Shown here: positions 17,576 to 24,077 of the stretch, piece after piece
Layout of the letters: every line of letters begins with the position of its first letter
Position numbering within the stretch: the stretch's first letter is position 1
Origin: Roseithermus sacchariphilus
Lineage (GTDB): Bacteria; Bacteroidota; Rhodothermia; Rhodothermales; MEBIC09517
DNA: 64,000 bases
Assembly (NCBI GenBank): GCA_003285105.1
Contig: CP030158.1
Span: forward strand, 3,330,664 to 3,394,663
Direction: 5' to 3'
Program-made: the position numbers and the translations under genes
The notes under the pieces: generated by a model
What the model saw: the letters and a program-made list of their open reading frames with translations, nothing else
Told to the model about the DNA's origin: nothing
The model's database searches: none

Positions 17576-18507
17576 TGTCCGTCCCCTCCCCCCGGCGGCG
17601 TCCACCAGGGTGTAGGCAGGGCCGGGTCGTCGTCCGGGTCGAAACCGTCCGGCAGCAGATCGCGCTCCAGGTCCAGCACCCGGTCGATGTCGGGGACGAT
17701 CCGGGCCAGGAGCTTCATGTTGCGGAAGGCCTGCCGCATGCGCTTGCGGACTTCCCGCTCGAGCTGGTCTTCGCGGAGCTTGCCCTGTTTCAACTCGGCC
17801 GTAGTGGCGAAGGCCACCGGTACGCTGAGGCGGGTCTTGTACAGGTCGGCGATGTCGTAGACGAAGGCAAGCTGTTTGCCCTGGTGGATGAAGCCGAGGC
17901 CGGTACTGTAGCCGGCCGAGAGGATAGCGGCGTGGGCAAGGCCGTTGAGGCAGGCGTTGGCTGCCGAGAGGGCCCGATTCATCGGGTCGGCGGCGCTCCA
18001 ATTTCCACGATCATATTGGCGACCGTGCCAGGAGAGGCCGTACCGTGCGGCAGCCTCGGCATACGCATCCCGCACGCGCCGGCCCTCGAACCCCCGCACC
18101 TGCTCGATGCTCAGGCCCTCCGGGAGTGGCTCGCGGAACCGGAAGCGATACATCCGCTCGACGACCTTCATCCGCGCGTCGGGGTCCGAGGCCAGCGCCG
18201 CCTGCCGCATGAGCTTGTACGCCTTGTGCGTCTCGCCGAGGCCCTGGGCGTAGCAGCGGACCCCTTCCTCGCCCACCCACACGATCAGGCAGCCGGCCCG
18301 CGTGAGCGTGCGGACGGCCGCGTGCGTGACGGTGGTGCCTGGTCCGAGCAGGAGCGTCGTCAGCCCGGCTACCGGCAGGAGCGTGCGCCCGTCTTTGTTG
18401 ACGTATTCGATTCCCAGCCGCGTCTGCTCCACCCGCCCGTACTCGAAGTACAGGTACGAGATCGAATCGCCGACGCGGGGAAGGTCGCGGTAGGAGTGTG
18501 GCAACAT
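17572..18507 (-). CDS. cas1: Cas1 (type I-E) integrase
   Basis: A 311-residue Cas1e. It starts at MLPHSYRDLPRVGDSISY (ATG at 18507), as in other Cas1e proteins. The metal-binding triad can be placed: Glu in GFEGRRVRDAY near residue 140, His in LGFIHQGKQ and Asp in FVYDIADLYK near residues 208-221. It catalyses spacer integration with Cas2. A 143-bp gap separates it from cas6e, so the cas1-cas2 pair may have its own promoter. Confidence 0.97.
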   Translation of the reverse strand: MLPHSYRDLPRVGDSISYLYFEYGRVEQTRLGIEYVNKDGRTLLPVAGLTTLLLGPGTTVTHAAVRTLTRAGCLIVWVGEEGVRCYAQGLGETHKAYKLMRQAALASDPDARMKVVERMYRFRFREPLPEGLSIEQVRGFEGRRVRDAYAEAAARYGLSWHGRQYDRGNWSAADPMNRALSAANACLNGLAHAAILSAGYSTGLGFIHQGKQLAFVYDIADLYKTRLSVPVAFATTAELKQGKLREDQLEREVRKRMRQAFRNMKLLARIVPDIDRVLDLERDLLPDGFDPDDDPALPTPWWTPPGGGDGQ

Positions 18508-18650
18508 GGCTTTTAGAGGTGTGTGTGATCGGAACGTTCCACAACCTACGAAGCCAGCCCGCGCCAACCGGACACTAAAACGGGCTAGACGGACATTAAC
18601 GTGCATTGACGTGGGTTCAGTCTTTCAAAGAGCAATCCGTGGCCACGGGC
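18508..18650 (-). promoter_or_regulatory. Possible control region for cas1-cas2
   Basis: The 143-bp gap between cas6e and cas1 is unusual inside an otherwise tight operon. It holds a 10-bp perfect palindrome GGAACGTTCC at 18531-18540, 24 bp before the cas1 start, and two direct repeats CGGACAcTAA (18569-18578) and CGGACAtTAA (18590-18599) exactly 21 bp apart, about two helical turns. A separate, regulated promoter for the adaptation genes is plausible. No strong -35/-10 pair is visible. Confidence 0.4.
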
Positions 18651-19319
18651 TCACGAGGCCGGGGCCAGGGAGATCAGCCCGAAGCCGAAGGCCTTGGCGG
18701 GGCCGATGCCCCGGCGCAGGGACTCGGCCAGGCGGGCGGGGTCGGTGACGCGCAGCACCCCGTCGAATCGTACGCCGAAGAGCGGGATCTCCGTCTTTTC
18801 GTAGGTAATATCGGAAACGTCCCGTTTTCGGCGTTTGGGCGCCGTGCGGAAAGGCATGTCCTGCACGGCCAGAACCTCGAAGCCGGCCTGTTCGGCGCGG
18901 CGCCGGAGCCAGTCGTGGTAGGTAGGGTACCCCTCCGGGTTGGGTCCGTCGTGGATGAGCGGCACACGCGCGCCGTGCTTCTTGCCCGGTACTTTCTTCT
19001 TCACCGTCGGGTTGGCGACGAGGCGGAAGCGGAGCCGCTGGCCGGCGTGCAGTTGGGGTTCGAAGGGTTTGGGGCCGTCAGCGCGCAGGAGGTAGCCGTT
19101 TGCCATGAGTGGCCCCCAGTCGGGCGGGGTGTGGTCGGTCTGCACGAGGACGACCGACCCGCCCGGCCCGCGCTCGGGCTCGAGGCGGAAGAGCATCCGC
19201 TCAGGGTCCGGGGCGTGTTCGAGGGCGCGCAGGAGCGTCCGGTGGAGCTCGTAGGGCCGGGCCGCATCGCGCCGGGCGCCGGGGTTGCGCGGGTTGAGGA
19301 AAAGTCGGCTCAGGTACAT
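18651..19319 (-). CDS. cas6e: Cas6e (CasE) crRNA-processing endoribonuclease
   Basis: A 222-residue Cas6e, starting MYLSRLFLNPRNPGARRD. It binds the repeat stem-loop and cuts at its 3' base, leaving an 8-nt handle on each crRNA, then stays with Cascade. The C-terminal glycine-rich region GIGPAKAFGFGLISLAP is the Cas6 signature loop. A lysine/arginine-rich patch (TAPKRRKRDVSD) is the expected RNA-binding region. It follows cas5e by 28 bp. Confidence 0.95.
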   Translation of the reverse strand: MYLSRLFLNPRNPGARRDAARPYELHRTLLRALEHAPDPERMLFRLEPERGPGGSVVLVQTDHTPPDWGPLMANGYLLRADGPKPFEPQLHAGQRLRFRLVANPTVKKKVPGKKHGARVPLIHDGPNPEGYPTYHDWLRRRAEQAGFEVLAVQDMPFRTAPKRRKRDVSDITYEKTEIPLFGVRFDGVLRVTDPARLAESLRRGIGPAKAFGFGLISLAPAS

Positions 19320-19347
19320 GGATCCATATCGTTTTGCTGCGAGGGCT

Positions 19348-20088
19348 TCATACTCTGGACCCGCCGGCGTCCCCGGTCGGGGAAGCAAAGCCGATGACGA
19401 CTCGCCGGGGCAGGAAGCGCCGGTCGAAGAAGGAGAGCGGGTCGTCGGGTTGCATCCGGATCTGCGCCACGCGCAGGGCCGAGTGGGGCACGTCGGCATC
19501 GAGGACGAAGCGCCATCCGTCCTCGGGGGTCGTCGGGGCGTCATCCCCGAGGGGGTCGCGGAAGGTACGGAGCACATCGAGCGGCTCGCCCGGAAGCGGT
19601 CCGAGGGGGGTGCCGTCCTCCTGCACGATCCGCACGGGCCAGCCCGGCACACAGGCTTTGCGCCCGAGGGCAAGGGGCCAGCGGGGCGCTCCCAGGGCCG
19701 CGTCGATGGCCTGAAGGAGGTTGCGGTCCGGGCCGGCGAGGGCCACGGTGAACCAGGCATCGGCCAGGTAGTAGCGCACCGAGGGTTCGGTGTCCTTGAG
19801 CTTCGGCCTTCCGCGCTCGATCTGCCGCGCCGTGTTGCTGGCGATGAGCACGTTCTGGGCCGTGTGGAAGTCGCGACGCACAAGGCCCTCCCGGTCGACG
19901 CGGACGGCCAGGCGGAGGGCGCGGAGGTCGTCGATAGCGGCATGGCGCGGGCGCCCGAGGGCGGCGCAGACCAGCCCGAGGACGCCGCTCTTGGTCGGCT
20001 CGCGGGCGGTGTCGCGGATGGAAAAGCGGCTCTGGAGCCCCCAGGCCTGCAGGGGGGCTGCCAGCCGCAGGAGCAGCGTGTACGTCAT
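19348..20088 (-). CDS. cas5: Cas5e (CasD) Cascade subunit
   Basis: A 246-residue Cas5e that caps the 5' handle of the crRNA in Cascade. The N-terminus MTYTLLLRLAAPLQAWGLQ followed by RFSIRDTAREPTKSGVLGLV is the typical Cas5 start and thumb region. DFHTAQNVLIAS and RYYLADAWFTVAL are also conserved. Its ATG overlaps the cas7e stop by four bases. Start chosen at the conserved MTYTL rather than the in-frame ATG seven codons upstream. Confidence 0.95.
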   Translation of the reverse strand: MTYTLLLRLAAPLQAWGLQSRFSIRDTAREPTKSGVLGLVCAALGRPRHAAIDDLRALRLAVRVDREGLVRRDFHTAQNVLIASNTARQIERGRPKLKDTEPSVRYYLADAWFTVALAGPDRNLLQAIDAALGAPRWPLALGRKACVPGWPVRIVQEDGTPLGPLPGEPLDVLRTFRDPLGDDAPTTPEDGWRFVLDADVPHSALRVAQIRMQPDDPLSFFDRRFLPRRVVIGFASPTGDAGGSRV

Positions 20089-21290
20089 GCCGCCACCTCC
20101 CGGCTCCACGGAGCCAGTTTCTCGACCACGGCGTCGATCACAGCCCGCGCCGTCTCGACCCGTGCGCTGGCCAGGTGCTTGAGCACATCCACGTCGCGGG
20201 CCACCTTGACGAAGCAGTGCGTACCCTCGGTGCCGTACATCTCCGCCAGGCTGGCCCAGTGCTCGTCCAGGGCGCGGACGGAGGCCTCCACCAGGCCGGG
20301 GTCTCCCTCGCGGCGCGGCCCCCGTACCGGCTCCACGAAGGCGTTCGCCAGCGACCAGGGCATGGCGCCGTTCTCGCGCACGACGGCCATGAAGAGCGAC
20401 GGCGGCGTCTGGGCAGCGAAGCTGTTCTGCTTGCCCGTCGGGATAGCCTGGAGTGCTGCTTCGAGGAAGGCCCGGATGCCGTCGACCGCCAGCTCCCGAT
20501 CCCCCTTCAGGTTGGCGGCCAGCTGGTTGGCATCAATGAGCGCGTAGCTGTAGAAGCAGGCCGAGTTGAAACCTGTCGTGCCGATCATGCCGGCGCCGGT
20601 CTCCTCCTTCGGGTTGAGGTCGTCCACGGCGGTGAAGTAGTCGAAGTCCATGTCCACCTTATTCGTGGAGATGGCATGGGCCACCTGGCAGGCGGCGTCG
20701 ATGTTCATGCCCGGCACTTCGGCCAGCATTCGACCAAAGAGGGCGATGTCGACAGCGCGGACGTGGTCCCGCGTTTCTTTCGTGAAGGCCTTGACCAGTT
20801 CGCCCAGGGCCGCGTCATACGCCTTCTCGGCCGCCTCACGCTCTTTCTTGGAGGCATCGTCTCCCAGGGTCTGTACGGCCTGGAGGGCCTCCCGGAGCGT
20901 ATCGACGTGTTCGTGGATGAGCTCGGCCAGCCGGTCAAGTTCGTCGTAGCCGACGTAGAAGAGCACCTTCGTGCATTGCTTGGCCTCGTCCCATCCGAGC
21001 ATCTTGCCCACAAGTCCCCGGGCCAGCATCCGGGCCTCGTTTTCGTCGAAGCCGTGTTTCTCGACAAGGCGTTCGGCCAGGGGTTTGTCGCTCTGCTTGG
21101 TACGAATGGCGATGTTTTCGCCAAGCGTTTCCCGGAAAACCGGGGAGGTGCGGATACTCCGCTTGCGACATTGCGACGAGATACGGGCCCGTCGCACGCC
21201 GCCGAATTCGCAGTCTTTCGGCGAGCCCGTGTCGTCCCGGTTCAGATTGGCCGGGGGGAAGTTCTGCAGGATGTGGAGTTCGATCTTCAT
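20085..21290 (-). CDS. cas7: Cas7e (Cse4/CasC) Cascade backbone subunit
   Basis: A 401-residue Cas7e. Six copies form the helical backbone of Cascade along the spacer. Conserved start MKIELHILQNFPPANLNRDD and GGVRRARISSQCRKRSIR (RNA-binding region) are clear, as are HAISTNKVDMDFDYFTAVDD and GTTGFNSACFYSYALID. Length is slightly above the roughly 360 of E. coli. It starts 72 bp after the cse2 stop. Confidence 0.96.
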   Translation of the reverse strand: MKIELHILQNFPPANLNRDDTGSPKDCEFGGVRRARISSQCRKRSIRTSPVFRETLGENIAIRTKQSDKPLAERLVEKHGFDENEARMLARGLVGKMLGWDEAKQCTKVLFYVGYDELDRLAELIHEHVDTLREALQAVQTLGDDASKKEREAAEKAYDAALGELVKAFTKETRDHVRAVDIALFGRMLAEVPGMNIDAACQVAHAISTNKVDMDFDYFTAVDDLNPKEETGAGMIGTTGFNSACFYSYALIDANQLAANLKGDRELAVDGIRAFLEAALQAIPTGKQNSFAAQTPPSLFMAVVRENGAMPWSLANAFVEPVRGPRREGDPGLVEASVRALDEHWASLAEMYGTEGTHCFVKVARDVDVLKHLASARVETARAVIDAVVEKLAPWSREVAA

Positions 21291-21362
21291 GGCGTCATAG
21301 AAGGGTTAAGGGGTGAACAGAGGGGGTGAAAGGTCGTTGCGTGAATCATCCGGGCAGGTCGG

Positions 21363-21896
21363 TCATCCCACCCAGTAGTCACGGGCCCATTGACGCTGCA
21401 CGAAGCGGCGCGGGTGGTCCCAGGCCAGCAGATCGTTCAGCAGGCGGAGGTGGTCCGGGGAGAGGCCGCGGGATGCCAGTTGCTGCACGAGCTGTCGGAG
21501 CCGGTAGGGCAGGTCCCCGGCGTCGGCGTCGAGCAGGGCCGTTACACGCCGGTCCAGGCTTTCGGCGCCGGCAGAGAGTTCGGCGCGCAGGCGGCGCAGG
21601 GTGGCACCCAGCGATTCTCTGGGACCTCCGGTTGAAGGGTTGAGGGCGAACAGGGCTGCCACCAGGAGGTAGGTTTCCAGGTCGTCATCAAGCAGAGATT
21701 CGGGCAACTGGTCGCCCACTTCACTCAGGCCGCTGTATGTGAGCGTTCGTCCCGTGAGGGTGCGGCGCAGGCGCGCCAGCCGTGCGCGGGCGGTGCTGTC
21801 GCCCGCTTCGGCCCGATGGGCCAGACCTATCAGGTAGCCGACGAAGTCGGTTCCCTGGAGGCGTGTCGCCCGGGGAGTGGTGGTTTCAGCAGTCAT
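21363..21896 (-). CDS. cse2: Cse2 (CasB, Cas11) Cascade small subunit
   Basis: A 177-residue, helix-rich and basic protein. Its place between cse1 and cas7e and features such as FVGYLIGLAHRAEAGDSTAR, ARLARLRRTL and DDLETYLLVAALFAL identify it as Cse2, which dimerises along the Cascade belly and stabilises the R-loop. The ATG overlaps the cse1 stop by four bases. The longer in-frame ORF starts inside cse1 and was rejected. Confidence 0.9.
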   Translation of the reverse strand: MTAETTTPRATRLQGTDFVGYLIGLAHRAEAGDSTARARLARLRRTLTGRTLTYSGLSEVGDQLPESLLDDDLETYLLVAALFALNPSTGGPRESLGATLRRLRAELSAGAESLDRRVTALLDADAGDLPYRLRQLVQQLASRGLSPDHLRLLNDLLAWDHPRRFVQRQWARDYWVG

Positions 21897-23482
21897 GCTT
21901 CCTCCGTGGTCAGGGTTTGAAGGTGTTCGCGAAAGGCTCTGGGACGCATGAGGCGGCGCGTTCCTTCGGCCACGGAGCGGAGCTGCCGGGCATCCCGGTC
22001 GAGGTGGGCGGTAGCAGCCCGGAACGCCTCCCGGGCGGCCCCATAGACGATTGCCGCCCATTTCCAGAGGAACGCCTGGCGCGTGTCGTAATCGTCCGCG
22101 GCGTGCTCGGCCAGCCGGGCCAGGAAAGCGTGGAAGTGGGGTTCCAGAGCTGTCCAGAAGGAAGGCTCGGCACCGAAAGCCGCAACCAGGGCGGTGATGT
22201 CTTTCGGATCGGCGTCGGGTGCGTCGTTCGTGCCGGGCTTCGGGGGGGCGAGCAGGAAGGCCGCAGTGGTGCGTAGCGCCCTGTTCAGGATGTCCCGTTG
22301 CTCGTTGGCGAGATCGAGCGCACCCTGGATCTGGTGGATCGGATGGCCTTCGTCCGTCGCGTCGGCGAGCAGGGCGGGGAAGACGGGCATCTGCTCATGC
22401 CGCCACATCTCCACCTTGGCCTGGTCGTTGATGAGCCCGAACACATCCACGGCATAGCGGTCGATGTCCGTGAGGCGGTGCACCTCGCGGAGCCACGAGA
22501 ACGTGCGGGGGCTGCCGCCTTCGCCGGGCCGCAGGAGCTTGAACAGCGTGTCCGCATCGCGCCATACGGCCCGGTCCGCCCGGAGGCCGTAGGGGAAGAC
22601 GCCCTTGGTTCTAGAGACGGCCGACGCCATCAGCGGGTCGTTCTGGACGGGTGGGTCGTCCTTGTCCCCCTGGGTGATGTAGACAGCCGTGGCGACCGTC
22701 TCTCCGCCGGGGTGGGTCTCGGTGACCAGCGTCAGGCGGCGAGCCTGCCACGTCAGGTAGTCCCGGTAGCCGTGCACCGGGCGCCGCGCATGGATTTTGG
22801 GCAGCGGGCGTTCCCAGGCCGGCGGCCACCCGGGGTCGTCGTTTTCGTGCAGCATCATGCGGGCTTCGGGCTCGGGGGAGGCGTTGAGTAGCAGGGCTTC
22901 AAAGAGGGAACGGCCCCGGATCCAGAAGACCGCACCACCCACGAGCGGGGCATGGGAAAAGTTGAACGGCTTCGACACCCCGCCGCCCAGGGCGGCTGCC
23001 TGCGTGCAGACAACGGCGCGGGCCGTCTCGGCCAGCGATCGGGGGCGGGGGAAGGCATCCACCTCGTGTCCGAACAGCGTGGCGTTGTTGCCGCTGGCCT
23101 CGGCGTGGAAGAGCTTGCTCAGCGGCGCGGGGTCTTTCGCCAGCGGCTCCGGGTGCTGGTAGAACGGGCGCTCGGGGTGCAGTAGGTCGAACCGATCCGC
23201 TCGCACGGGGTCGGCGAAGTAGGCATCGACGGCATGTTCGTCGAAGCGGCCGGCCTCCCAGCGGTCCCACCAGGCGTCCTCGTCCGGGTGCGGCAGGAAG
23301 CCGTCGATGACAATAGCCAGGAGTAGTCGGTTCAGCGCCGCCGTCTCGATGGGGTTGTCCGCATAGACTTCACGCCATTGGTGGGCGTTGACCAGCGCGT
23401 CACGAAGGCCCACCTCGTGGCGCCGGCCGTCGGCGTCGAGCACCGGCAGCCAGGGTTCATGGATCAGGTTGAAGGAGGGCAT
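21893..23482 (-). CDS. cse1: Cse1 (CasA, Cas8e) Cascade large subunit
   Basis: A 529-residue Cas8e, the subunit that reads the PAM and recruits Cas3. The start FNLIHEPWLPVLDADG and DNPIETAALNRLLLAI are the family's conserved N-terminal blocks. YQHPEP, ASGNNATLFGHEVD and LGGGVSKPFNFSHAPLVGGA follow. It heads the tightly overlapping Cascade gene run but is preceded by a 66-residue zinc-ribbon gene and an orphan repeat-like hairpin rather than by cas3. Confidence 0.96.
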   Translation of the reverse strand: MPSFNLIHEPWLPVLDADGRRHEVGLRDALVNAHQWREVYADNPIETAALNRLLLAIVIDGFLPHPDEDAWWDRWEAGRFDEHAVDAYFADPVRADRFDLLHPERPFYQHPEPLAKDPAPLSKLFHAEASGNNATLFGHEVDAFPRPRSLAETARAVVCTQAAALGGGVSKPFNFSHAPLVGGAVFWIRGRSLFEALLLNASPEPEARMMLHENDDPGWPPAWERPLPKIHARRPVHGYRDYLTWQARRLTLVTETHPGGETVATAVYITQGDKDDPPVQNDPLMASAVSRTKGVFPYGLRADRAVWRDADTLFKLLRPGEGGSPRTFSWLREVHRLTDIDRYAVDVFGLINDQAKVEMWRHEQMPVFPALLADATDEGHPIHQIQGALDLANEQRDILNRALRTTAAFLLAPPKPGTNDAPDADPKDITALVAAFGAEPSFWTALEPHFHAFLARLAEHAADDYDTRQAFLWKWAAIVYGAAREAFRAATAHLDRDARQLRSVAEGTRRLMRPRAFREHLQTLTTEEA

Positions 23483-23576
23483 GTCGGTCTGACAGATTTA
23501 GGAACGGGAAGGATACAAGATGACGATTCGGGATCAGCATGGTGATATGGCGAGCGCAGGGTATGGCGTCCGTAAA

Positions 23577-23605
23577 GGGTTCGCCCCCGCATGGGCGGGG
23601 ATAAA
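23577..23605 (-). repeat. Orphan CRISPR-repeat-like hairpin between zinc-ribbon gene and cse1
   Basis: A single 29-nt element with a 6-bp stem CCCCGC/GCGGGG around CCAT, preceded by TTTAT and followed by GCGAACCC on the minus strand. The last eight bases match the array handle GTGAACCG at six positions. Read on the plus strand the handle would be ATAAACGA, close to the E. coli-type handle. No second repeat is found a spacer length away. In the minus-strand operon mRNA it would place a Cas6e-like hairpin between two coding regions. Confidence 0.6.
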
Positions 23606-23610
23606 CGAGG

Positions 23611-23811
23611 TCAGTCGAGTGGCCAGAGCAGCTCGCAGCGCTCGCACACTCCGCCGTTGACGCCGACCATGTAGGCAGGAATGGCCTCCGCACCACATTT
23701 GACACACCGTATGGTCGGTGTGGATGCGTCGGGACGCGATCTGGGCTCCGAGGACTGGAGCCCAGAGGGTTTCCGCAACCAGGAGGGTTGCGCCGGCTTA
23801 GAGAATTGCAT
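23611..23811 (-). CDS. Small zinc-ribbon protein in the cas operon
   Basis: A 66-residue protein with a disordered, proline- and serine-rich N-terminal half (MQFSKPAQPSWLRKPSG) and a C-terminal zinc ribbon: CVKCGAEAIPAYMVGVNGG then CERCELLWPLD, giving CxxC and CxxC pairs 18 residues apart. It lies on the cas strand, 129 bp before cse1 and about 90 bp after a strong promoter, so it is probably the first gene of the Cascade operon. I do not know it as a standard type I-E component. It may bind nucleic acid or a Cas protein. Confidence 0.7.
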   Translation of the reverse strand: MQFSKPAQPSWLRKPSGLQSSEPRSRPDASTPTIRCVKCGAEAIPAYMVGVNGGVCERCELLWPLD

Positions 23812-23901
23812 ATTTTGCCGTCCGTCGCGGTACGCCGCGACTCATTAGGGTGATGCGAGCAGGTGATGGTCGCCAAACTTCCACCGCTCGCAGACTCGGT
23901 T
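23812..23901 (-). promoter_or_regulatory. Structured 5' leader of the zinc-ribbon/cse1 operon
   Basis: The predicted 5' untranslated region contains two strong inverted repeats. One is a perfect 7-bp stem GTCGCGG/CCGCGAC with a four-base loop at 23824-23841, starting 13 bases before the ATG. The other pairs 23854-23865 with 23882-23892 (TGCGAGC/GCTCGCA extended by GGTG/CACC, one bulged base). The nearer hairpin could influence ribosome access. No known riboswitch class is recognised. Confidence 0.45.
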
Positions 23902-23938
23902 CGGAGGCCAATATAAAACAGTGGCCTCCGTCTGTCAA
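23902..23938 (-). promoter_or_regulatory. Cas operon promoter with overlapping 9-bp dyad operator
   Basis: On the minus strand, TTGACA (23938-23933) and TATATT (23915-23910) are separated by exactly 17 bp, a near-consensus sigma-70-type promoter pointing to the zinc-ribbon/cse1 operon. A perfect 9-bp inverted repeat, CGGAGGCCA (23902-23910) and TGGCCTCCG (23922-23930), has half-sites 20 bp apart and covers the -10 box and the expected start site. This is a good candidate repressor operator. The WYL protein encoded at 27727-28713 is an obvious candidate ligand, by inference only. Confidence 0.7.
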
Positions 23939-23949
23939 GATAAAATTTA

Positions 23950-23973
23950 AAGTTGAGTTGGACTATTATAGTA
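23950..23973 (+). promoter_or_regulatory. Putative target site of the crRNA-like RNA
   Basis: AAG (23950-23952) is followed by a 21-nt stretch that matches the orphan spacer at 23999-24019 in 16 of 21 positions. Positions 1-5 and 7-10 match; mismatches are at 6, 11, 12, 17 and 21. AAG is a standard type I-E PAM, and position 6 is not read by Cascade. The site begins 12 bp upstream of the cas promoter's -35 box and also covers TATTAT (23964-23969), a possible -10 of the small RNA itself. Confidence 0.6.
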
Positions 23974-24043
23974 TCCACAGACATCTGTGGGTGAACCATT
24001 GAGATGGATGATTAAAGTGTCTATCCCCACGCCCGTGGGGAAG
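23970..24043 (+). ncRNA. Candidate natural crRNA-like regulatory RNA (mini-CRISPR)
   Basis: On the plus strand, repeat 1 (23970-23998) matches the array repeat in 18 of 29 positions. It keeps a 7-bp stem CCACAGA/TCTGTGG at the same positions, with three pairs changed on both sides, and ends GTGAACCA against GTGAACCG. A 21-nt spacer (23999-24019) follows. Repeat 2 (24020-24048) is identical to the array from stem start to stem end (24025-24040) but has lost the handle. Cas6e cleavage would give an 8-nt handle, a 21-nt spacer and a 3' hairpin. An intrinsic terminator follows directly. The promoter is uncertain: TATTAT at 23964 has no good -35. Similar in principle to CreA/CreR RNAs. Confidence 0.7.
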
Positions 24044-24077
24044 GGGTCGGGGGTCTTGTGCCCCCGACCTATTTTTT
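24044..24077 (+). terminator. Intrinsic terminator of the crRNA-like RNA gene
   Basis: A 9-bp GC-rich stem GGTCGGGGG/CCCCCGACC with a seven-base loop, followed by ATTTTTT on the plus strand. The T run exists only on the plus strand, so the signal ends plus-strand transcription, opposite to cas3 whose stop codon (24069-24071) lies inside it. This directionality supports a dedicated plus-strand RNA gene just upstream. Confidence 0.85.

Noticed and set aside
12077-17860. Many overlapping long ORFs encoding repeated GSPPRAWGQ, HPHGRGDR and FTPTGVGTG motifs
   Set aside because: These are translations of the CRISPR repeats in three frames; the 61-nt period cycles the frame. They are not proteins.
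23577-24048. A second regular CRISPR array in the cse1-cas3 interval
   Set aside because: The repeat-like elements differ from each other, lie on different strands, and lack the 61-nt period. Only the pair at 23970-24048 forms a repeat-spacer-repeat unit, and its spacer is 21 nt.
24044-24077. Hairpin as terminator of cas3
   Set aside because: The T run follows the stem only on the plus strand; on the minus strand the stem is followed by CCCTTCCCC, so it does not look like an intrinsic terminator for cas3.
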